A stretch of 10,850 nucleotides of DNA. Origin: an uncultured Bacteroidales bacterium (GTDB taxonomy: Bacteria; Bacteroidota; Bacteroidia; Bacteroidales; WCHB1-69). How positions within the stretch are numbered: position 1 is the first letter of the stretch; the number at the start of each line of letters is the position of its first letter. The position numbers and the translations under genes were made by a program. The notes under the pieces were generated by a model. The model did no database searches, was not told the origin of the DNA, and saw only the letters and a list, made by a program, of their open reading frames with translations. The stretch is taken from positions 1 to 10,850 of the forward strand of contig CALECM010000070.1 of assembly GCA_937949745.1 (NCBI GenBank). Reading direction: 5' to 3'. Positions 7,755-10,850 of this stretch are shown piece after piece.

Positions 7755-7762
7755 CAAAGATA
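7755..7762 (-). promoter_or_regulatory. Candidate -7 promoter element for the lipoprotein/beta-barrel pair
   Basis: On the minus strand this reads TATCTTTG, a perfect TAnnTTTG match and the same octamer as at the glnA promoter. A TTA at 7782-7784, 19 bases upstream, may serve as a degenerate -33 element. Initiation near 7748 gives a leader of about 35 bases to the ATG at 7713 and would exclude a start at 7812. Confidence 0.55.
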
Positions 7763-7877
7763 CATTTTTTAGAATATCCATTAATAAAGGATTGTCCAAA
7801 ATAAACTATCATGCCTTATTGTCTTCTTGAACCAAGCGAAGGATCTTATAATCCGGAATAAAAATTCCATCATAAAA

Positions 7878-7912
7878 TTTCCCGGACACTTCGTAATTCA
7901 GCGTCCGGGAAA
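7878..7912 (-). terminator. Hairpin terminator downstream of rubrerythrin
   Basis: A perfect 10-base-pair inverted repeat (TTTCCCGGAC at 7878-7887 against GTCCGGGAAA at 7903-7912) encloses a 15-base loop. Read on the minus strand, the stem ends in AAA and is followed by TTTTAT, so it resembles an intrinsic terminator with a short U-tract. It lies about 80 bases past the rubrerythrin stop and upstream of the promoter for the lipoprotein pair. It would insulate the two units. Confidence 0.65.
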
Positions 7913-7991
7913 CATTAAAATTTTCTGGGATTTGGTTTACTCCGAAGGACGGAAAACGTATTTTTGTTTTTGGGCATCCCCTTAAAGCAAA

Positions 7992-8570
7992 TTAAATATT
8001 GGTTTTCTTTACTTCAAAATAAGCCTGCGCGTGTAAACAGGCCGGACATTTTACAGGAGCGGTTTTTCCTTTGTAAACATAACCGCAATTCCTGCACTGC
8101 CAAACCACTTCCTCGTCTTTTTCGAAAACTTTGGAATTTTCAATATTGGAAATGAAGGCACGGTAACGCTCCTCGTGTTCTTTTTCGGCAATGATAATAT
8201 TCCGGTACATGGCTGAAATTTCAGGGAAACCTTCTTCCTTGGCCACATCGGCAAATTTGGGGTAAAGATCGCTCCATTCCTCATTCTCACCAGCAGCGGC
8301 TTCATAGAGATTTTCCAAAGTAGTACCTATTACACCAGCCGGATAAGAAGCCGTAATTTCTACCATTCCCCCTTCCAGAAATTTAAACATCCTTTTCGCA
8401 TGTTCTTTTTCCTGGTCCGCTGTTTCGGTAAAGATTGCCGCGATCTGTTCATATCCGTCTTTTTTTGCCTGACTGGCATAATAAGTATAACGCATACGTG
8501 CCTGTGATTCACCGGCAAAAGAATTCATCAAATTTTTTTCCGTTTGGGTTCCTTTAACGCTTTTTGACAT
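7992..8570 (-). CDS. rbr: Rubrerythrin
   Basis: Rubrerythrin is a cytoplasmic non-haem iron protein that reduces hydrogen peroxide to water with electrons arriving through its rubredoxin-like centre. It is a main peroxide defence in anaerobes. The 192-residue protein has the classical order. First comes a four-helix diiron domain with ligands E21 (AGES), E54 and H57 (EKEH), E95 and E98 (GENEEW), and E129 and H132 (EKEH). Then comes a C-terminal rubredoxin-like domain with CxxC pairs at C159/C162 (QCRNCGYVY) and C175/C178 (KCPACLH). All expected ligands are present and the length is normal for the family. It has its own candidate promoter and a downstream hairpin. It is a neighbour of the thioredoxin/CoA-disulfide-reductase-like pair, consistent with an oxidative-stress neighbourhood, but a 221-base gap separates them. 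Confidence 0.97.
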   Translation of the reverse strand: MSKSVKGTQTEKNLMNSFAGESQARMRYTYYASQAKKDGYEQIAAIFTETADQEKEHAKRMFKFLEGGMVEITASYPAGVIGTTLENLYEAAAGENEEWSDLYPKFADVAKEEGFPEISAMYRNIIIAEKEHEERYRAFISNIENSKVFEKDEEVVWQCRNCGYVYKGKTAPVKCPACLHAQAYFEVKKTNI

Positions 8571-8586
8571 AATTTACTATAATTTA
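8569..8586 (-). repeat. Short direct repeat over the rubrerythrin start
   Basis: The octamer ATAATTTA occurs twice (8569-8576 and 8579-8586) with a 2-base spacer, a 10-base period. It spans part of the rubrerythrin start codon and the adjacent leader. One helical turn of spacing could suit a protein-binding site, but in AT-rich DNA it may be chance. Confidence 0.4.
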
Positions 8587-8607
8587 GGGTTAGTATTCTT
8601 CTCGATG

Positions 8608-8615
8608 CAAATATA
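8608..8615 (-). promoter_or_regulatory. Candidate -7 promoter element for rubrerythrin
   Basis: The minus strand reads TATATTTG, matching TAnnTTTG. Initiation near 8601 would give a leader of about 30 bases to the ATG at 8570. The -33 position lacks a good TTG; the nearest is GTTA at 8631-8634, which is too close. Confidence 0.5.
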
Positions 8616-8791
8616 GTAAAAGAATTTTCATAACCCTCATTTCCCTCTTATCTCTAAGGAAAATGCCTCATATCAATCATTTTATTCACTATTTGGATAG
8701 TAATTTAAAAGATCAAAATAATATGGAGAAATACAAGTAATACGTGGAGTCTCAAAATGCTATCCGGATTTGCTTACATTGCAGAACCCGA
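8616..8791. other. AT-rich gap between rubrerythrin and CoADR-rhodanese genes
   Basis: This region lies downstream of the CoADR-rhodanese stop and upstream of the rubrerythrin promoter. I see only a short imperfect CCGA/TCGG hairpin overlapping the stop at 8792, with no U-tract, so a terminator for the thiol operon is not evident. The region between about 8640 and 8780 shows no RNA gene or repeat I can support. Confidence 0.45.
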
Positions 8792-10504
8792 TCATCGGCC
8801 GGTTTTCAAGTTTCTGGATTCGGGCATTTCCGGATTTATGATATTCCTTTCTTTTTCATCGGCCGTAGCATACATATATGTAGTATAGCCTCCCGATAAA
8901 TTGTAAACTTCTTTAAACCCGTTTTGTAGAAGGATCTGCTGGGATAGATATCCTCTCATTCCGGAATGGCAATAAGTGTATACAGGCTTATTCCGGGGAA
9001 CTTCGTTCATCCGCGAACGGATCTCATCGACCGGAATATTGATTGCTCCGGGAATATATCCTGACGCGTATTCTTCCGGGCTCCTCATATCCAGTATGGT
9101 AACCTTGTTCCTGTCGGCTTCATAAACATCTTCCCAATACACTACAGGCATTTTACCGGATATGATATTGCGCGCCACATAGGCCGAAACAGCCAACGGA
9201 TCCTTAGCGGAGGAAAAAGGAGGAGCATAGGCCTGCTCAAGTTTTAACATATCATAGATTGTAGCTCCGTTTTTAATAAATACGGCTGCCTGGTCTATCC
9301 TTTTATCTACTCCCTCATATCCCACACATTGAACTCCATATATTTTTCCGGTATCCGGTTCGAAAGTAAGTTTTATGGAAAGCGGTGTGGCACCCGGATA
9401 ATACCCCGCGTGGGAAACCGAATGAATATAAGCGCTACGGAACGACATTTTTAAAGTATTTAATCTCTTAGCGTTTAATCCCGTCGCACCAGCCGCCATA
9501 TCAAATACTTTCGCTAGTACTGTTCCTATGGATCCTTCGTAGGAAGTATGATTTCCAAAAACCATATTGTCAGCCGCGACGGTACCCTGACGGTTCGCCG
9601 GATTTGCCATAGCGTTTACCCAGGGTTTTCCGCTAACGGGATTCGGGTATTCAATGGCATCGCCAACCGCATAAATATCAGATATGGAACTCTGCAGGTA
9701 TTCGTCCACCCAAATTCCACCGGTAGCGCCGATCTTGATTCCTGTTTCCCGGGCGAGCCTCGTTTCCGGTCTGACGCCAATAGCCAATATCACCATATCT
9801 ACGGTAAAATGCATGCCGTTCTTCAGAGAAATTTCTAATACATTATTATTGCGTTCAACTTTAATAATCTCATTCTCGAGATAAAGCTGAACACCTTTTT
9901 CCTGCATGTGGGCATGCAAAATGGACGCCATAGAACGATCCAGGACATGTTTTACCTGATTGGATTTTTCGATAACGATAGCCTCAATACCGAGATGATA
10001 CAGGTTATCGACCATTTCAATACCGATAAAACCCGCTCCTACGACAATGGCTCTTTTTACATTATGAGTTTGTATGTAATGTTTGATCCGATCCGTATTA
10101 TTGATATTACGGAGAGTGAAAACACCCTGGGAGTTAATTCCCTCAATAGGAGGAACTATAGGAGAAGCTCCCGGCGCGAGAAGTAATTTGTCGTATTTTT
10201 CCCGATACTCATTCCCGTTATCTTCACGAACCAATACGGTTTTATGATCCGAATCGATTCCAATAACTTCATGACGGATTTTTACTTCAATATTATAACG
10301 TTTTCTGAAAGATTCCGGAGTGTGGGCCAGCAGATTTTCCCGTTCTTCAATAATACCTCCTATATAATAAGGTAATCCGCAATTGGCGTAAGAAATATAA
10401 TCACCTTTCTCCAATATAACAATGTGGGCTGATTCATCATTCCTTCGTATGCGGGTAGCTGCCGTTGCACCTCCCGCAACTCCGCCGACCACTACATATT
10501 TCAT
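8792..10504 (-). CDS. cdr: CoA-disulfide reductase-like FAD/NAD(P)H oxidoreductase with C-terminal rhodanese domain
   Basis: This 570-residue cytoplasmic flavoprotein belongs to the single-cysteine CoA-disulfide reductase group, in the rhodanese-fused (CoADR-RHD) form. Such enzymes reduce CoA disulfide, CoA-persulfide/polysulfide or related low-molecular-weight disulfides. Domains in order: FAD-binding Rossmann motif VVGGVAGG (5-12); redox-active C42 in SYANCGLPYYIGG; NAD(P)H-binding VVGAGFIGIE (154-163); the second FAD motif YAVGDAIE (278-285). A dimerisation domain follows with YYPG at 368-371 and AYAPPFSSAKDP at 425-436, where the Staphylococcus aureus enzyme has its catalytic tyrosines. 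The rhodanese domain (about 455-545) includes ILDMRSPEEYASGYIPGAINIP and the active-site loop CHSGMRG (512-518), so C512 is present and it is probably a working sulfur carrier. The start overlaps the thioredoxin stop (ATGA). The true substrate is not determinable; an NADH oxidase or polysulfide reductase role is also possible. Confidence 0.93.
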   Translation of the reverse strand: MKYVVVGGVAGGATAATRIRRNDESAHIVILEKGDYISYANCGLPYYIGGIIEERENLLAHTPESFRKRYNIEVKIRHEVIGIDSDHKTVLVREDNGNEYREKYDKLLLAPGASPIVPPIEGINSQGVFTLRNINNTDRIKHYIQTHNVKRAIVVGAGFIGIEMVDNLYHLGIEAIVIEKSNQVKHVLDRSMASILHAHMQEKGVQLYLENEIIKVERNNNVLEISLKNGMHFTVDMVILAIGVRPETRLARETGIKIGATGGIWVDEYLQSSISDIYAVGDAIEYPNPVSGKPWVNAMANPANRQGTVAADNMVFGNHTSYEGSIGTVLAKVFDMAAGATGLNAKRLNTLKMSFRSAYIHSVSHAGYYPGATPLSIKLTFEPDTGKIYGVQCVGYEGVDKRIDQAAVFIKNGATIYDMLKLEQAYAPPFSSAKDPLAVSAYVARNIISGKMPVVYWEDVYEADRNKVTILDMRSPEEYASGYIPGAINIPVDEIRSRMNEVPRNKPVYTYCHSGMRGYLSQQILLQNGFKEVYNLSGGYTTYMYATADEKERNIINPEMPESRNLKTGR

Positions 10505-10850
10505 ACCAGTAATACATCATTAATCGCTTGTATAAAGCCTTCTTTGGACATGGCTCCCATTGCCATTTGAGGATTATCTTGCATCGGGATAAAAAGAAGC
10601 GTAGGAACGCTTGAAATTCCGAACATACCTGCTAATTCCTGTTCTTTATCGACATCTATTTTATAAATATCGATCTTACCGGCATATTCTTCAGCCAATT
10701 CATCCAGAACCGGACTTACAGCTTTGCATGGTCCGCACCATTCCGCATAAAAATCTATAATAGAAGGTTTATTGCCTAAATATTTCCATACGGAAGGATT
10801 ATTTTCAAAATCTACTATTTTTTGCAGGAAAAGCTCTTTATCCAGATGAA
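10501..10850 (-). CDS. trxA: Thioredoxin (5' end off the window)
   Basis: Thioredoxin reduces protein disulfides in the cytoplasm with electrons from thioredoxin reductase. The minus-strand frame is open from the right edge to the TGA at 10501-10503 and gives 115 residues. The active site is FYAEWCGPCK (WCGPC encoded at 10726-10740), followed by KIDIYKIDVDKEQELAG, the cis-proline motif SSVPTLLFIP, and a glycine near the C-terminus (MAMGAMSKEGF). The visible N-terminal part (HLDKELFLQKIVDFENNPSV) already reaches the start of the fold, so I infer that only a handful of residues lie outside the window. No signal peptide is visible, but one could lie beyond the edge. Its stop overlaps the ATG of the CoADR-rhodanese gene by four bases, showing a coupled operon. 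A TTG at 10696-10698 is an internal codon, not the start. Confidence 0.95.
   Translation of the reverse strand, partial: HLDKELFLQKIVDFENNPSVWKYLGNKPSIIDFYAEWCGPCKAVSPVLDELAEEYAGKIDIYKIDVDKEQELAGMFGISSVPTLLFIPMQDNPQMAMGAMSKEGFIQAINDVLLV

Noticed and set aside
7714..7812. Extension of the small lipoprotein to the ATG at 7812
   Set aside because: The extra 33 residues precede a complete lipoprotein signal peptide and lie across the TATCTTTG promoter element.
7781..7873. 30-codon minus-strand ORF (MMEFLFRIIRSFAWFKKTIR...)
   Set aside because: It lies between a terminator candidate and a promoter, with no start signals of its own and no family pattern; probably chance.
8663..8740. 25-codon plus-strand ORF preceded by AAGGA
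   Set aside because: The AAGGA is only 2 bases from the ATG, no plus-strand promoter is visible, and Shine-Dalgarno use is weak in this group.
9548..10186. Plus-strand frames inside the CoADR-rhodanese gene
   Set aside because: They are antisense to the FAD/NAD-binding core and have no start signals or recognisable motifs.

Overview
The window looks like chromosomal DNA from a Bacteroidota bacterium, probably an anaerobe of the order Bacteroidales. Four things point this way. Several genes are preceded by the Bacteroidota -7 promoter element TAnnTTTG. Shine-Dalgarno sequences are largely absent. Lipoproteins and a small outer-membrane beta-barrel are present. The glutamine synthetase, thioredoxin and YqhD-like reductase resemble the forms I know from Bacteroidales. 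Rubrerythrin together with a thioredoxin/CoA-disulfide-reductase-like pair fits a strict or aerotolerant anaerobe. I see no rRNA, tRNA, CRISPR array, transposase, integrase or phage gene, and no abrupt change in base composition. This reads as ordinary core and accessory chromosome.

Layout: (1) 1-438, minus strand: smpB, the tmRNA-binding trans-translation factor, cut by the left edge. (2) 439-724: an AT-rich divergent promoter region. (3) 725-1705, plus: an unrecognised lipoprotein. (4) 1771-6475, plus: glutamine synthetase, a small membrane-anchored protein of unknown function, a GT39/ArnT-like membrane glycosyltransferase and a YqhD-like alcohol/aldehyde dehydrogenase. The gaps between these are 22-46 bases, so they may be co-transcribed from a promoter at the end of the lipoprotein gene. 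(5) 6503-7713, minus: a coupled pair, a small lipoprotein followed by an outer-membrane beta-barrel protein, which converges on yqhD with only 27 bases between stop codons. (6) 7992-8570, minus: rubrerythrin with a candidate promoter and a hairpin terminator. (7) 8792-10850, minus: thioredoxin (5' end off the window) overlapping by ATGA with a CoA-disulfide-reductase-like flavoprotein fused to a rhodanese domain.

Functional themes: nitrogen assimilation (glnA), ribosome rescue (smpB), envelope glycosylation or lipid modification (GT39), reactive-aldehyde or alcohol metabolism (yqhD), and thiol/peroxide defence (trx, CoADR-rhodanese, rubrerythrin). The proteins without an assigned role are the two lipoproteins, the beta-barrel and the small TM-anchored protein. 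I did not find convincing evidence of a new multi-gene system. The best candidates for follow-up are the lipoprotein/beta-barrel pair and the thiol operon.
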